From DTU078 sp033808535 (GTDB taxonomy: Bacteria > Bacillota > Clostridia > Oscillospirales > CAG-272), in the NCBI GenBank assembly GCA_033808535.1, contig JAPXNL010000002.1:1-42006 (forward strand): a stretch of 42,006 bases of DNA, in the 5' to 3' direction. Made by a program: the position numbers and the translations under genes. Below are positions 23,675 through 32,437 of this stretch, piece after piece. The notes under the pieces are model-generated. The model did not search any database. It saw only the letters and a list, made by a program, of their open reading frames with translations, and was not told the DNA's origin. Numbering within the stretch: the stretch's first letter is position 1; each line of letters begins with the position of its first letter.

Positions 23675-24637
23675 TTATATCACATTTAAAGCCGCTCTGA
23701 TAAGCTCCGTCGCACAATTTACAATATTTTTAAAATTTTCGGCTCCGCCTTCGCCTTCGTCAACGTAAAACCAGTGGATTTCGGGGTCACGGCGAAACCA
23801 TGTGAGCTGCCGTTTGGCATAGTTGCGGGTGTCCTGTTTGATGCGCTCGACGACAAACGGTATGTCGTCGAACCCGTATCTCCAAAACTCGCTGTAGCCT
23901 ATTGCCTGCTGTGCGGTTTTGCATATCGGGTCGGGCAGATTCCGCGCCTCGTCCACAAGCCCCGCGGCGATCATCTCGTCAACGCGCGCGTCGATGCGGG
24001 CATAGAGCTTTGCGCGGTCATGGAAATCAAGCCCAATTTTAACCGCCCTATAGCGTTTTTGCGACTCGCGCGAGCGGCGGTCCCACTCGGACTTCGGTAT
24101 GCCGGTGCCGACGAAAATCTCCAGCGCGCGAATGACCCGCCGGACGTTGTTTTTGTGTATCGCGGCCGCAGACTCGGGGTCGCACTCCAGTAACTTTTCG
24201 TAAAGCTCGTCGGGCGGCAGCTTTGAAAGCGACCTGCGTACCTCTGGATCGATATCGGGCGAAAACCGCTCGCCCTCCAGCGCGCTGTCGAGATAAAGTC
24301 CCGTGCCGCCGCAGAAAATCGGCAGCCTGCCGCGCGCCGTAATATCCTCCACAGCCTGCCCGGCAAGAACCCTGTAGTCTGCGCATGAAAATTCCTCCGC
24401 CGGCGTCACAATGTCGATTAAATGGTGAGGAATCTCCGCGCGCTCGGCGGCGGTCGGTTTTGCGGTGCCTATATCCATGCCTTTGTATATCTGCATGGAA
24501 TCACAGGAGATTATTTCGCCCCCCATGCGGCGCGCAAGCTCCATGGCAAGCGCGGACTTGCCGGAGGCCGTCGGCCCCACGACCGCCGCTACCGCCGGCA
24601 AATCGCGGCCTGAATTGTCCGTGATATTCTCATTCAT
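23675..24637 (-). CDS. miaA: tRNA dimethylallyltransferase
   Basis: This 320-aa enzyme adds a dimethylallyl group to N6 of A37 in tRNAs reading UNN codons. It thus uses the isoprenoid precursor made by the IspD/IspF pathway. VVGPTASGKSALAMELA is the P-loop. ISCDSMQIYKGMDIGTAKPT, IPHHLIDI, PIFCGGTGLYLDSAL and the C-terminal QDTRNYAKRQLTWFRRD are the family blocks. The ATG at 24637 puts the P-loop at about residue 21 but has no clear Shine-Dalgarno. A GTG at 24661, 5 nt after the stop of the upstream lipoprotein gene, is the alternative. Confidence 0.95.
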   Translation of the reverse strand: MNENITDNSGRDLPAVAAVVGPTASGKSALAMELARRMGGEIISCDSMQIYKGMDIGTAKPTAAERAEIPHHLIDIVTPAEEFSCADYRVLAGQAVEDITARGRLPIFCGGTGLYLDSALEGERFSPDIDPEVRRSLSKLPPDELYEKLLECDPESAAAIHKNNVRRVIRALEIFVGTGIPKSEWDRRSRESQKRYRAVKIGLDFHDRAKLYARIDARVDEMIAAGLVDEARNLPDPICKTAQQAIGYSEFWRYGFDDIPFVVERIKQDTRNYAKRQLTWFRRDPEIHWFYVDEGEGGAENFKNIVNCATELIRAALNVI

Positions 24638-24665
24638 CGCGCTGTTTATATGATGTGTCACCCTG

Positions 24666-26360
24666 TCAGTGCTTTACATTCTCCGCAACGAGTTTTACAA
24701 GCTGGTCGACGCGCACAAACTCCACCTTGTCGTCAAGCAGTGAAAGCTGTCTGGCAAACTCGACCGCGTCGGAATATGTGTGCGACCAGCAATGCACGAC
24801 CATAACCGAATATGCGTCGGGCGAGGTTATATCATAGCCCAGCTTTTTTATATCGTTTGCCACGGTTTTTACAAAACTGTCTAATTTAACTTCCCATATC
24901 GAGTTGCGGACGGATATAAACGGCTTGCCGCCCGCCCAGTATATTTTACCCTTTGCGCCCTTGTAGCAGTCCGGATAGGTAAAAAGCACGCCGCCTTTCA
25001 GCCTGTCAATGGAGGCGTATTTTTCAAGCAGCTGTTTTGACGGCACGAAGTTGTCCATTATCGTTATCGTGTCAAAGTCGCAGGCGTCCATGTAGAATTT
25101 CAGCTTCTCGAGCTGACGGTCAAACCCCTCGTCGGTTATCTCAGACGGGAAGAAATAGCCTGTCCCCGAGAGCGCGTTGACGAACATGTCGTTTTCCGTC
25201 TGCTGTTTATACAGCCACTTTGCGGTCTGCGGCGCCGTGTCGAGCAGTGTCGGCGGTATCATCCACGCCATGGGTATCGAGCCGCGCTCTGCATTGCCGA
25301 ACCACTTGGGGTTTGTGAAGTCGTTGACCATCCACTGCACATTGTCGCCGTCGGTCATCATCAGCGCGACATAGTGCTTGCCGTCATCTGCGGTCGCACC
25401 CTCTGCATAGTCGTTTATCTGCTCAAGCTGCTCGCGCGGCAGCGACGAATATATGCTCAGGTTCCACGCGTGATCGCTCGGTACAGTTACAAGCCCGTGG
25501 TTTGACTTGTATTTGACGTGGTCATACTCGCCGCCCGGCCCCCAGCCGAAAACCGGCGCGCCCGGGTCTATATAGCCGTGTATCTCTTCCGCTTCCTTGA
25601 GCTGCTTGCGGTTGGTATCATTGTAAAAATAGAATCCGAGCCCGTACGCGATGCCGAAGTCGCGCAGTGCGTAGTTGTCCGGATTCTGCTGCACGAGCGC
25701 GATGGTATTGAGCTTGTCCTTGTACTGGCGGATCGCGTCGGCGTCGGTCATGCCCCGAGCGTCGGCGAGCATTGTGTAGCCGAGCGCCTCAAGCTTTGAG
25801 GCGTTGCCTTGCGTCGCGAGCAGCACGCCCTCAGCCGAAGCTATCGTGCAGGCGGCGTTGACGCTGTCCGAGTCGTACAGCACATATTCCTTGCGCGGCA
25901 CGCGGTCGGCAAACTTCTCGAGCGCATCCCAGACGGTGCTTATATACGAAATCTTAACCGTGTCTCCGAGTTGGTCCTTTATAACATCAAGCCACTTCTC
26001 CGCGTTGTTGCCCGCGGTGCAGAGAAAAGCCTTTTTGCGGGCGGTTACACCCTGAAGGCTTTCCGCGAGCAGCTTGTCCGAGCTGTTTGCGAAGTTCTGA
26101 ATAACCACTATCTCGTCGGGTGTCTCGCCCAGCTTCGGCATGTATCCGAGCCAGTCTTTTATTTCGTTTATTCCTTCCATACGCTCTCCGCTGTTGTCTG
26201 CTCCGGGCTTTGTTTCCGGAGCTGTCGTTTCGGCTGCCGTGGTATCGGCATCCGTGCCGGTATCTGTAACATCAGAGCTGCCGGTTCCGGCGCCGGCGCA
26301 GGATGCCGCAATCCCGCAAGCAATCAGTGCCGCAAGCAGGGAAGCGAATATTCTTCTCAT
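24666..26360 (-). CDS. GxGYxYP family lipoprotein (putative glycoside hydrolase)
   Basis: This 564-aa lipoprotein has lipobox AASC (Cys21) and a Thr/Asp-rich linker to about residue 60. Two regions characteristic of the GxGYxYP family follow. The N-terminal one contains ALRDFGIAYGLGFYFYNDTN. The C-terminal one contains HYVALMMTDGDNVQWMVNDF, GSIPMAWMIPPTLLD and NALSGTGYFFPSEI, the last being the family signature. The family is called a putative glycoside hydrolase from its gene neighbourhoods; no activity is established to my knowledge. It is held at the cell surface, lies 113 nt after fucI and leads directly into miaA, so it probably acts with fucosylated glycans. Confidence 0.85.
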   Translation of the reverse strand: MRRIFASLLAALIACGIAASCAGAGTGSSDVTDTGTDADTTAAETTAPETKPGADNSGERMEGINEIKDWLGYMPKLGETPDEIVVIQNFANSSDKLLAESLQGVTARKKAFLCTAGNNAEKWLDVIKDQLGDTVKISYISTVWDALEKFADRVPRKEYVLYDSDSVNAACTIASAEGVLLATQGNASKLEALGYTMLADARGMTDADAIRQYKDKLNTIALVQQNPDNYALRDFGIAYGLGFYFYNDTNRKQLKEAEEIHGYIDPGAPVFGWGPGGEYDHVKYKSNHGLVTVPSDHAWNLSIYSSLPREQLEQINDYAEGATADDGKHYVALMMTDGDNVQWMVNDFTNPKWFGNAERGSIPMAWMIPPTLLDTAPQTAKWLYKQQTENDMFVNALSGTGYFFPSEITDEGFDRQLEKLKFYMDACDFDTITIMDNFVPSKQLLEKYASIDRLKGGVLFTYPDCYKGAKGKIYWAGGKPFISVRNSIWEVKLDSFVKTVANDIKKLGYDITSPDAYSVMVVHCWSHTYSDAVEFARQLSLLDDKVEFVRVDQLVKLVAENVKH

Positions 26361-26403
26361 ATTATATCCTTTTATGCTTTTTTATTAATTCCCGTATGGG
26401 AAT

Positions 26404-26434
26404 CCCCGGGGGCCTTTCGCAAAAAGCCCCCGGG
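26404..26434. repeat. GC-rich stem-loop between fucI and the GxGYxYP gene
   Basis: CCCGGGGGC and GCCCCCGGG are perfectly complementary around a 12-nt loop. Neither strand has a following T-run, so it does not look like a strong terminator for fucI. It may slow readthrough or protect mRNA ends; it lies inside the fucI-to-GxGYxYP leader. Confidence 0.6.
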
Positions 26435-26473
26435 CGTTATATTGTTTATATAGGCTGTGTCTGATCGGGTGAT

Positions 26474-28243
26474 TTACTTATAAAGCGGCCCGTATGCGGC
26501 GCAGGCGCGGTAGTCTGCACTCTCGAGGTCCGCCGTACCGAATGCCGACCAGGAGTGCGGGCGATAGATGCGCTCTCTCGGCACATTGTGCATTGACACC
26601 GGTATGCGCAGCATCGAAGCCAGCGTTATAATATCGTCGCCGACATGTCCGTATGTGAACGCGCCGTGGTTTGCGCCCCAGTTTGCCATCACGCTGTAAA
26701 CATCCGTAAACGCGCCGCAGCCGGTCAGAATGGGGGCAAAGTAGGTGGACGGCCAGGTCGGGTCGGTGCGGTTCAGGATAGTGGCGTCGACGTCGTCGGG
26801 CAGATTGACTGTGTAGCCCTCTGCAATCTGTATCACCGGGCCGAGACCGTCGACGATATTCACGCGCACCATTGTGACGGGCATCTCGCACTTGGTCGAG
26901 AACTGCGAGGAGAATCCGCCGCCGCGGAAGTAGCCCTTGTTGGCCGGCGCCCACTTGGTGGCGGCAAGCATTGCCTTCATATCCTCGTCGGTGAGCTTCC
27001 ACCAGGGTTTCATCACATTGTTGCCGCACTCGTCCTTTGCGCAGCCCGTGCCGTCGAGCGCCGCGGCGCCCGAGTTGATGAGGTGGATGAATCCGCATGC
27101 CGCGCGACCGGTGAGCTCATAGCCCGTCACGCGCTTCACCGCGTCGGGGCTCCAGTAGGTGCGTACGTCGGCGAATACGCCCGAGAGATTGGTGACGAGG
27201 TTGAGCATCAGCATCGACAGACCATTGCCGTTATCATTTTCGGTCGCAAGTATTACCGGCGGGCGCTTGCCGTTCCAGTCAAAGCCGGTGTTGAGAATAG
27301 CCTCCGTAAAGTCGGCATTGGGTTTGAAGTCTGTCCACATACGCTGGCCCTGGAATCCGCCGAATATCGCGTTGCGGCCGCAGGCTTCCTCTTCGTAGCC
27401 CATCTCTGCGAGTTTGGGGTTGCCCAGCATTATATCGCGGATGATAAGCGTCATCTTGGCGATGAACTTCCACTGCTCATCCTCTTCTTCTGGCGTGCTC
27501 TGCAGCTCGGGCGGATTGGGGTCAAGCCCTCTCGGGCAGTTGGCCTTTATCCATGCAAGCTCACGCTCATATTCCTCTTGGTCGTATATGCCCTGCTCGA
27601 CACGGCGGATTATCTCGGACATGTCCACCCATTCGGCGCGCACGCCGAGGTATTTCTGCATGAAAATCGGGTCTAAAGACGAGCCTGCTATGCCCATCGA
27701 AACCGAGCCGATACCCACGTATGCCTTGCCGCGCATCAGACCTACCGCTATCGCGCAGCGGGCGAAGCGCAAGATTTTCTCGCGTACATCGGCGGGAATT
27801 TCGGTGTCGCCTTTATCCTGCACGTCGTGGCCGTAAATTGCGAATGCGGGCAGTCCGCGCTGCGCGTGGGCTGCCATAACTGCGGCAAGATACACCGCGC
27901 CGGGACGCTCCGTGCCGTTGAAGCCCCACACCGCCTTAACGGTCAGCGGGTCAAGGTCCATCGTCTCGCTGCCGTAGCACCAGCAGGGCGTGACCGAGAG
28001 CGTGGCGCAGACATCTTCGGTCGAAAACTGCTCCGCGCACATTGCGGCTTCGGCTCCGCCGCCGATCGCACGGTCGGCGACCACGCAGCGGACGGGAGTG
28101 CCGTCGGGATAAAACACGTTCTCCTCGATAAGCTTCTTTGCCGCAAGCGCCATTGCTCGGGTCTGTTCCTCAAGCGACTCGCGCACGCCGCGACGCCGCC
28201 CGTCGATAATCGGACGTATTCCTATTGTCGGATAAATTGACAT
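26474..28243 (-). CDS. fucI: L-fucose isomerase
   Basis: This 589-aa Mn-dependent cytoplasmic enzyme converts L-fucose to L-fuculose. Length equals the E. coli enzyme (591 aa). It begins YPTIGIRPIIDGRRRGVRES. It contains SVTPCWCYGSETMDL, WGFNGTERPGAVYLAA, YVGIGSVSMGIAGSSLDP, QGQRMWTDFKPNADF, ILATENDNGNGLSML with a metal-site Asp, and WGANHGAFTYGHVGDDIITL with the conserved His, all typical of FucI. GGAGG lies before the ATG at 28243. It follows the ABC exporter by 78 nt and precedes the GxGYxYP lipoprotein. With GH95 and FucA it outlines fucose use; a fuculokinase is not in the window. Confidence 0.97.
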   Translation of the reverse strand: MSIYPTIGIRPIIDGRRRGVRESLEEQTRAMALAAKKLIEENVFYPDGTPVRCVVADRAIGGGAEAAMCAEQFSTEDVCATLSVTPCWCYGSETMDLDPLTVKAVWGFNGTERPGAVYLAAVMAAHAQRGLPAFAIYGHDVQDKGDTEIPADVREKILRFARCAIAVGLMRGKAYVGIGSVSMGIAGSSLDPIFMQKYLGVRAEWVDMSEIIRRVEQGIYDQEEYERELAWIKANCPRGLDPNPPELQSTPEEEDEQWKFIAKMTLIIRDIMLGNPKLAEMGYEEEACGRNAIFGGFQGQRMWTDFKPNADFTEAILNTGFDWNGKRPPVILATENDNGNGLSMLMLNLVTNLSGVFADVRTYWSPDAVKRVTGYELTGRAACGFIHLINSGAAALDGTGCAKDECGNNVMKPWWKLTDEDMKAMLAATKWAPANKGYFRGGGFSSQFSTKCEMPVTMVRVNIVDGLGPVIQIAEGYTVNLPDDVDATILNRTDPTWPSTYFAPILTGCGAFTDVYSVMANWGANHGAFTYGHVGDDIITLASMLRIPVSMHNVPRERIYRPHSWSAFGTADLESADYRACAAYGPLYK

Positions 28244-28321
28244 TTTGTATAACCTCCATATTTTTTTATGTTCGTTTTATACTCAATTCTTTATTATGAC
28301 GGAGTTGGTCTTGCCGGCTTA

Positions 28322-30061
28322 TTAAAGCCCAGCGCCGCAAAGCCGCGCGTATTCGCCATGAGCGGCGATGAGCTCGTCATGGGTGCCGCATTCGGCTATC
28401 CTGCCGCCCTGCAGCACGATGATTTTATCCGCGGAACGCACTGTCGACAGCCTGTGCGCGATGACGATCATTGTGCGTTTGCCTATAATGCCGTCCATTG
28501 CCGCTTTTATCTGGCGCTCGGTCTCGGTGTCGACCGCGGAGGTCGCCTCGTCCAAAATCAGCACCGGCGAGCGGCGCAAAAGCGCGCGCGCTATGCATAT
28601 GCGCTGCTTTTGTCCGCCTGAAAGCCGCACGCCTCGCTCTCCAATAACAGTGTCAAAACCGTCGGGCATCGCGGCTATGAAGTCGTATGCGCTTGCGGCT
28701 CTCGCCGCCTCCTCTATCTCCCGGCGCGTGACGGTGCGCCCCTCCTCCGCGCCATAGGCGATGTTGTCTGCTATCGAGCCGCTCCACAATATTGTGTCCT
28801 GCATGACCATAGAGATTGCATTGCGCAGCGTCTTTATAGGCAGCGTCCTTATGTCGCGCCCGTCGAGCCTTATTGTCCCCGAGTCGGGGTCGAAAAACCG
28901 CTCGAGCAGCGACGAGATTGTGGTTTTGCCCACGCCTGTCGCGCCGACAAGCGCTATCATTTCGCCCGGCTCTGCGGTAAAGCTGATGTGCTCAAGCACC
29001 GGCTCGCCCGGCTCATATGAAAAGCATACGTCGTCAAACTCAATTTTGCCCGAAAACCCGGCAAATTCAGGTTGAGCCATTTCAACCGCGCTGTCGGTGA
29101 CAACGGGCTCAGTGTCCAGCACCTCGAACACGCGCCTTGCGCCCGCAAGCGACGACTGCACGTCCTCGACAAGCCTTGCCAGCACCGTCAGCGGCTGATA
29201 AAACAGCGAAAGGTACATGAAAAAGCCCACGAGATCGGCTACATTCAGCCTGCCTCCGAGTATGAATATGCCGCCGAACCCCAGCACAAATGCCGTGCCG
29301 AGCGATGTGAAAAACTCCACAGAAGGCTGGAACACCGCATTTGCGTAGTTTGCACGGATGTTGACGTAGCTGTAATGCTTACAGGCGTCTTGCATCCGCT
29401 CGTGCTCGTACTTCTCGCGGCCGAACGCCTGAATTTCGCGCAGGCAGGAGAGGTGCTCCTGCACATTGCCGCTCAGCTCGCCCAGCACCCGGGCGTTGAT
29501 GTTGAACAGCGGCACGACTCGCTTTGAAAACTGTGTGCTTATGTATAAAACAACCGGTACGGGTATCAGTGTCAACGCCGCAAGCAGCGGGTTTATTATA
29601 AATATAACGACGGTGACAAACACAAGCACCAGCACGTTGGTGCAGAAGTCGGGCAGCGAGTGTGCGATCAGCACCTCGAGCGCGCGCGTGTCGTTTATCA
29701 CGCGGCTCATCAGCTGGCCTGTCTGTTTGTCCTGAAAATAGCGCGGCGACAGCGACTGCAGCTTGTTGTATACCGCCAGCGTCAGATCACCCACGAAGTT
29801 CCACGCCGCGACATGCGCCTGCGAAAGCGACGCAAACCTGCACACTGCCCTGAGCATATATGCGCCCGCAAGCACCGCGGCATAAAGCGCGATAACATTT
29901 GCGGTCAGCGTGCCGGGGCTGCCGATAATCGCGGTAAAACGCCGCACAACCTCCGGCGTGACAAGCCCGAGAAGTGCTGTACCCAGCACTCCGAGCGTGG
30001 CAAGAATAAGCCGCCCCCAGTAGCGGCGTGCCATTTTTACAAGGCGGAAAATAGTCTGCAT
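28322..30061 (-). CDS. ABC exporter, fused permease and ATPase
   Basis: This 579-aa type I exporter half-transporter has six TM segments in residues 15-310 and a nucleotide-binding domain from about residue 340. Walker A is GATGVGKTT, the Q-loop MVMQDTILWSG, the signature RLSGGQKQR, Walker B PVLILDEATSAVD, and the H-loop IVIAHRLST. It probably works as a homodimer since no partner half-transporter is adjacent. The substrate could be a lipid, peptide or drug and cannot be read from sequence. It lies 38 nt downstream of the URO-D-like gene. A degenerate copy of its first 17 or so codons is present at 31211-31260. Only a distant AAGGA precedes the ATG. Confidence 0.95.
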   Translation of the reverse strand: MQTIFRLVKMARRYWGRLILATLGVLGTALLGLVTPEVVRRFTAIIGSPGTLTANVIALYAAVLAGAYMLRAVCRFASLSQAHVAAWNFVGDLTLAVYNKLQSLSPRYFQDKQTGQLMSRVINDTRALEVLIAHSLPDFCTNVLVLVFVTVVIFIINPLLAALTLIPVPVVLYISTQFSKRVVPLFNINARVLGELSGNVQEHLSCLREIQAFGREKYEHERMQDACKHYSYVNIRANYANAVFQPSVEFFTSLGTAFVLGFGGIFILGGRLNVADLVGFFMYLSLFYQPLTVLARLVEDVQSSLAGARRVFEVLDTEPVVTDSAVEMAQPEFAGFSGKIEFDDVCFSYEPGEPVLEHISFTAEPGEMIALVGATGVGKTTISSLLERFFDPDSGTIRLDGRDIRTLPIKTLRNAISMVMQDTILWSGSIADNIAYGAEEGRTVTRREIEEAARAASAYDFIAAMPDGFDTVIGERGVRLSGGQKQRICIARALLRRSPVLILDEATSAVDTETERQIKAAMDGIIGKRTMIVIAHRLSTVRSADKIIVLQGGRIAECGTHDELIAAHGEYARLCGAGL

Positions 30062-31210
30062 TATAAAGCCAGGAAGTCCTTTTTATACAAAAATCAAATT
30101 CAGGTAAGATCCTCGCAGCCGGCTGCGCGCATCTTTTCAAATGCCTCTTGCTTGCGCTCGAGAGGGTAATACTGCAATCCCATATAAAGCGTGTCGGGCG
30201 CGGGCAGCATGGAGACGGCCCAATTTACATTGTCGAGGTTGGCTTGTATGTTATGCAGCTTCTTGCCCGCCGCGCCGATGCGCCTGTATACTTCCGTCCA
30301 GTCGGATAGCTCCGGCGTGCCGCTGCCGGGCACCCACTGGATTCCCTTTATGTGTTCGGACGCGAGCAGCATGTCGAGATGCGGCAGCTCGCCTATACCG
30401 TCGAGGTGGTAGAACGGCTTGTCAAGGCGCGCCGCCGACGTTTCCAGCTCGGGCATTACAAACTGCGAGAACATCTCCGGCCCGATCATGTAAGAAAAAT
30501 CACTCTGCAGCATGTAGTTGGGCTTTGTGTTGTATATTGCATCCCAGTGTGAATATCCCTTTGCATACGGCGCTATGATGGAGGTAAAATCGTCGAAATA
30601 CTTAAACCACGCGGTCTGTATTTCGCCAACGCAGCGCAGCACCTCCTCGGGCTCGTCGACAAGGTCGCAGAGCAGATTTTCCGCACCGCGGAAAGATGAC
30701 AAAATGTCAAGCACGCCGCCCAGGTCCGTCATCGTCATAACCGCGCGCGAAGCGTATTTCTGTGCGAATATAACGTAAAACTCGCGGAGACGGCGGTAGT
30801 ATTTGTTGTCGGTATTATATTCGAAATGCAGCTCGCGGATCGGCAATTTTTCCGGGCAGTCAAACCAGACCGTATAGTCGGCTACGTGCACCTCGGCGCC
30901 CAAAAACGCCGCCGCAACGCCCGGACCGAACGCGCTCATGTTGATAATTGGATACGCATCGCCGTAGTATTCGTGGCATGAGAGGTCATAGTCCACCCTG
31001 TCGAGTATCTCTTCCGGCGAGTAGCGTTCGTCATACGCCGATGTAAATCCCAGCCCCGGCGCACTCGGTCTCGGGCGGCCGGGATCGGCGCCCCATAAAA
31101 TCAGCGGAATTATCGGTCTGCCAAGTTTGTTGTTCCACCAGCGGTCGTATCTTTCCGCCAGCGCGGAAAAATCAACTTCACCGTATCTCATGCTTTTTTA
31201 CCTCCAAGGT
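30012..31210. repeat. Tandem duplication unit, copy A (about 1.2 kb)
   Basis: The unit runs from inside the ABC transporter gene (about codon 17) through the URO-D-like gene to its ribosome binding site. Its sequence aligns with 31211-32404. Shared non-coding blocks (CGCCCCCAGTAGCGGCG at the left end and ACAAAAATC before the URO-D stop) show that the duplication covers intergenic DNA too. Confidence 0.85.
30100..31191 (-). CDS. Uroporphyrinogen decarboxylase-like protein, copy A
   Basis: This 363-aa TIM-barrel protein is of the URO-D / corrinoid methyltransferase (MtaA-CmuA) superfamily. Recognisable parts are YDRWWNNKLGRPIIPL at the start, DEPEEVLRCVGEIQTAWFKY, LQSDFSYMIGPEMFSQFVMP, FYHLDGIGELPHLDMLL and IKGIQWVPGSGTPEL. 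In MtaA-type methyltransferases the zinc site is His-x-Cys; here the equivalent reads HLDG, so the Cys is replaced by Asp. No haem or cobalamin genes are nearby, so a true haem-pathway role is unlikely. It is a tandem paralogue of copy B (about 48 differences in 363 residues by hand count). GGAGGT precedes the ATG. Confidence 0.8.
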   Translation of the reverse strand: MRYGEVDFSALAERYDRWWNNKLGRPIIPLILWGADPGRPRPSAPGLGFTSAYDERYSPEEILDRVDYDLSCHEYYGDAYPIINMSAFGPGVAAAFLGAEVHVADYTVWFDCPEKLPIRELHFEYNTDNKYYRRLREFYVIFAQKYASRAVMTMTDLGGVLDILSSFRGAENLLCDLVDEPEEVLRCVGEIQTAWFKYFDDFTSIIAPYAKGYSHWDAIYNTKPNYMLQSDFSYMIGPEMFSQFVMPELETSAARLDKPFYHLDGIGELPHLDMLLASEHIKGIQWVPGSGTPELSDWTEVYRRIGAAGKKLHNIQANLDNVNWAVSMLPAPDTLYMGLQYYPLERKQEAFEKMRAAGCEDLT

Positions 31211-31260
31211 CGCCCCCAGTAGCGGCGCGCCATTTATAAAATGCGGAAAATAGTTTGCAT
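31211..31260 (-). pseudogene. Fossil 5' fragment of the ABC exporter gene
   Basis: Read on the minus strand from ATG at 31260 it gives MQTIFRIL, a stop, then MARRYWGRP. The intact ABC protein begins MQTIFRLVKMARRYWGRL. The match includes the leader before the ATG (31261-31295 against 30062-30099). It is a leftover from the tandem duplication and is not expected to make a protein. Confidence 0.85.
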
Positions 31261-31295
31261 TATAAGTCAGGAAATCCTATATACAAAAATCATGT

Positions 31296-32387
31296 TCAGG
31301 TCAAATCCTCGCAGCCTGCCGCGCGCATTTTCTCAAATGCTTCCTGTTTACGCTCGCGCGGGTAATACTGTATGTTCATAAACAGCGTGTCGGGTGAGGG
31401 CAGCATTGATACAGCCCAGTTTACATTGTCGAGATTGGCTCGTATGTTATGCAGCTTCTTGCCTGCCGCGCCGATGCGTCTGTAAACTTCCGTCCAGTCG
31501 GTAAGTTCGGGAGTGCCGGTGCCGGGCACCCACTGGATGCCCTTTATGTGTTCGGACGCGAGCAGCATATCGAGATGCGGCAGCTCACCTATCCCGTCGA
31601 GATGGTAGAATGTCCTGTCGAGCCTTGCCGCCGACGATTCAAGCTCTGGCATCACAAAGCGTGCGAACATCTCAGGACCTATCATATACGAAAAATCGCT
31701 CTGGAGAATGTAGTTGGGCTTTGGGTTGAATATTGCATCCCAGTGCGAATATCCCTTCGCATACGGCGCCATGACAGAGGTAAAATCGTCGAAATACTTA
31801 AACCATGCGGTCTGTATCTCGCCGACACAGCGAAATACCTCCTCCGGCTCGTCGATAAGATCGCAGAGCAGGTTTTCTGCGCCGCGGAAGCACGACAAAA
31901 TGTCGAGCACGCCGCCAAGGCTTAACATCGTCATAACCGCGCGGGAGGCGTATTTCTGAGCGAATATAGCGTAAAACTCGCGCGCGCGGTGGTAGTACTT
32001 GTTGTCGGTGTTATACTCGAAATGAAGCTCCTTTAGGGGCGGCTTTTCGGGGCAGTCAAACCAGACAGTGTAGTCTGCCGGATGCACCTCGGCACCCATA
32101 AGCGCAGCCCCAAAGTTCGGCCCGAACGTGTTCATTCTGATAATGGGAAATGCCTCGCCGTAATATTCGTGGCAGGAGAGGTCATAGTCCACCCTGTCGA
32201 GTATCTCCTCCGGCGAGTAGCGCTCGTCATACGCCGACGTAAAACCCAGACTCGGCGCATCCGGCTTCGGGCGGCCGGGATCGGCGCCAGAGATTATAAG
32301 CGGGATAATCGGTCTGCCCAGTGTACCGTTCCACCAGCGGTCGTATCTGTTTGCCAGCGCGGAAAAATCAACCTCACCGTATCTCAT
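31296..32387 (-). CDS. Uroporphyrinogen decarboxylase-like protein, copy B
   Basis: This 363-aa paralogue of copy A has the same length and no gaps in alignment. It is roughly 87% identical by hand count. Differences concentrate around residues 84-100 (FGPNFGAALMGAEVHPADY here) and scattered surface positions, while the barrel motifs DEPEEVFRCVGEIQTAWFKY, LQSDFSYMIGPEMFARFVMP and FYHLDGIGELPHLDMLL are kept. Both copies look intact, so both have been under selection. GGAGGT lies before the ATG at 32387; a frame open to 32447 starts upstream of that site. The promoter at 32438-32466 probably drives both copies and perhaps the ABC and fucI genes. Confidence 0.8.
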   Translation of the reverse strand: MRYGEVDFSALANRYDRWWNGTLGRPIIPLIISGADPGRPKPDAPSLGFTSAYDERYSPEEILDRVDYDLSCHEYYGEAFPIIRMNTFGPNFGAALMGAEVHPADYTVWFDCPEKPPLKELHFEYNTDNKYYHRAREFYAIFAQKYASRAVMTMLSLGGVLDILSCFRGAENLLCDLIDEPEEVFRCVGEIQTAWFKYFDDFTSVMAPYAKGYSHWDAIFNPKPNYILQSDFSYMIGPEMFARFVMPELESSAARLDRTFYHLDGIGELPHLDMLLASEHIKGIQWVPGTGTPELTDWTEVYRRIGAAGKKLHNIRANLDNVNWAVSMLPSPDTLFMNIQYYPRERKQEAFEKMRAAGCEDLT

Positions 32388-32437
32388 GCTTTTACCTCCG
32401 CGGTCACGGTTCCGAGACAAGCATTTGGTTACATCAT

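Larger units (their letters stand above)
31211..32404. repeat. Tandem duplication unit, copy B (about 1.2 kb)
   Basis: This is the direct repeat of 30012-31210. The left junction is at GGT|CGCCCCC near 31210, where copy A's upstream sequence meets a second copy of the ABC gene's 5' end. The right end lies at about 32404, after which the sequence is unique and carries the promoter. Confidence 0.85.

Noticed and set aside
26645..27676. 343-aa plus-strand open frame opposite fucI
   Set aside because: It lies wholly inside the fucI coding sequence on the other strand, with shadow-like composition.
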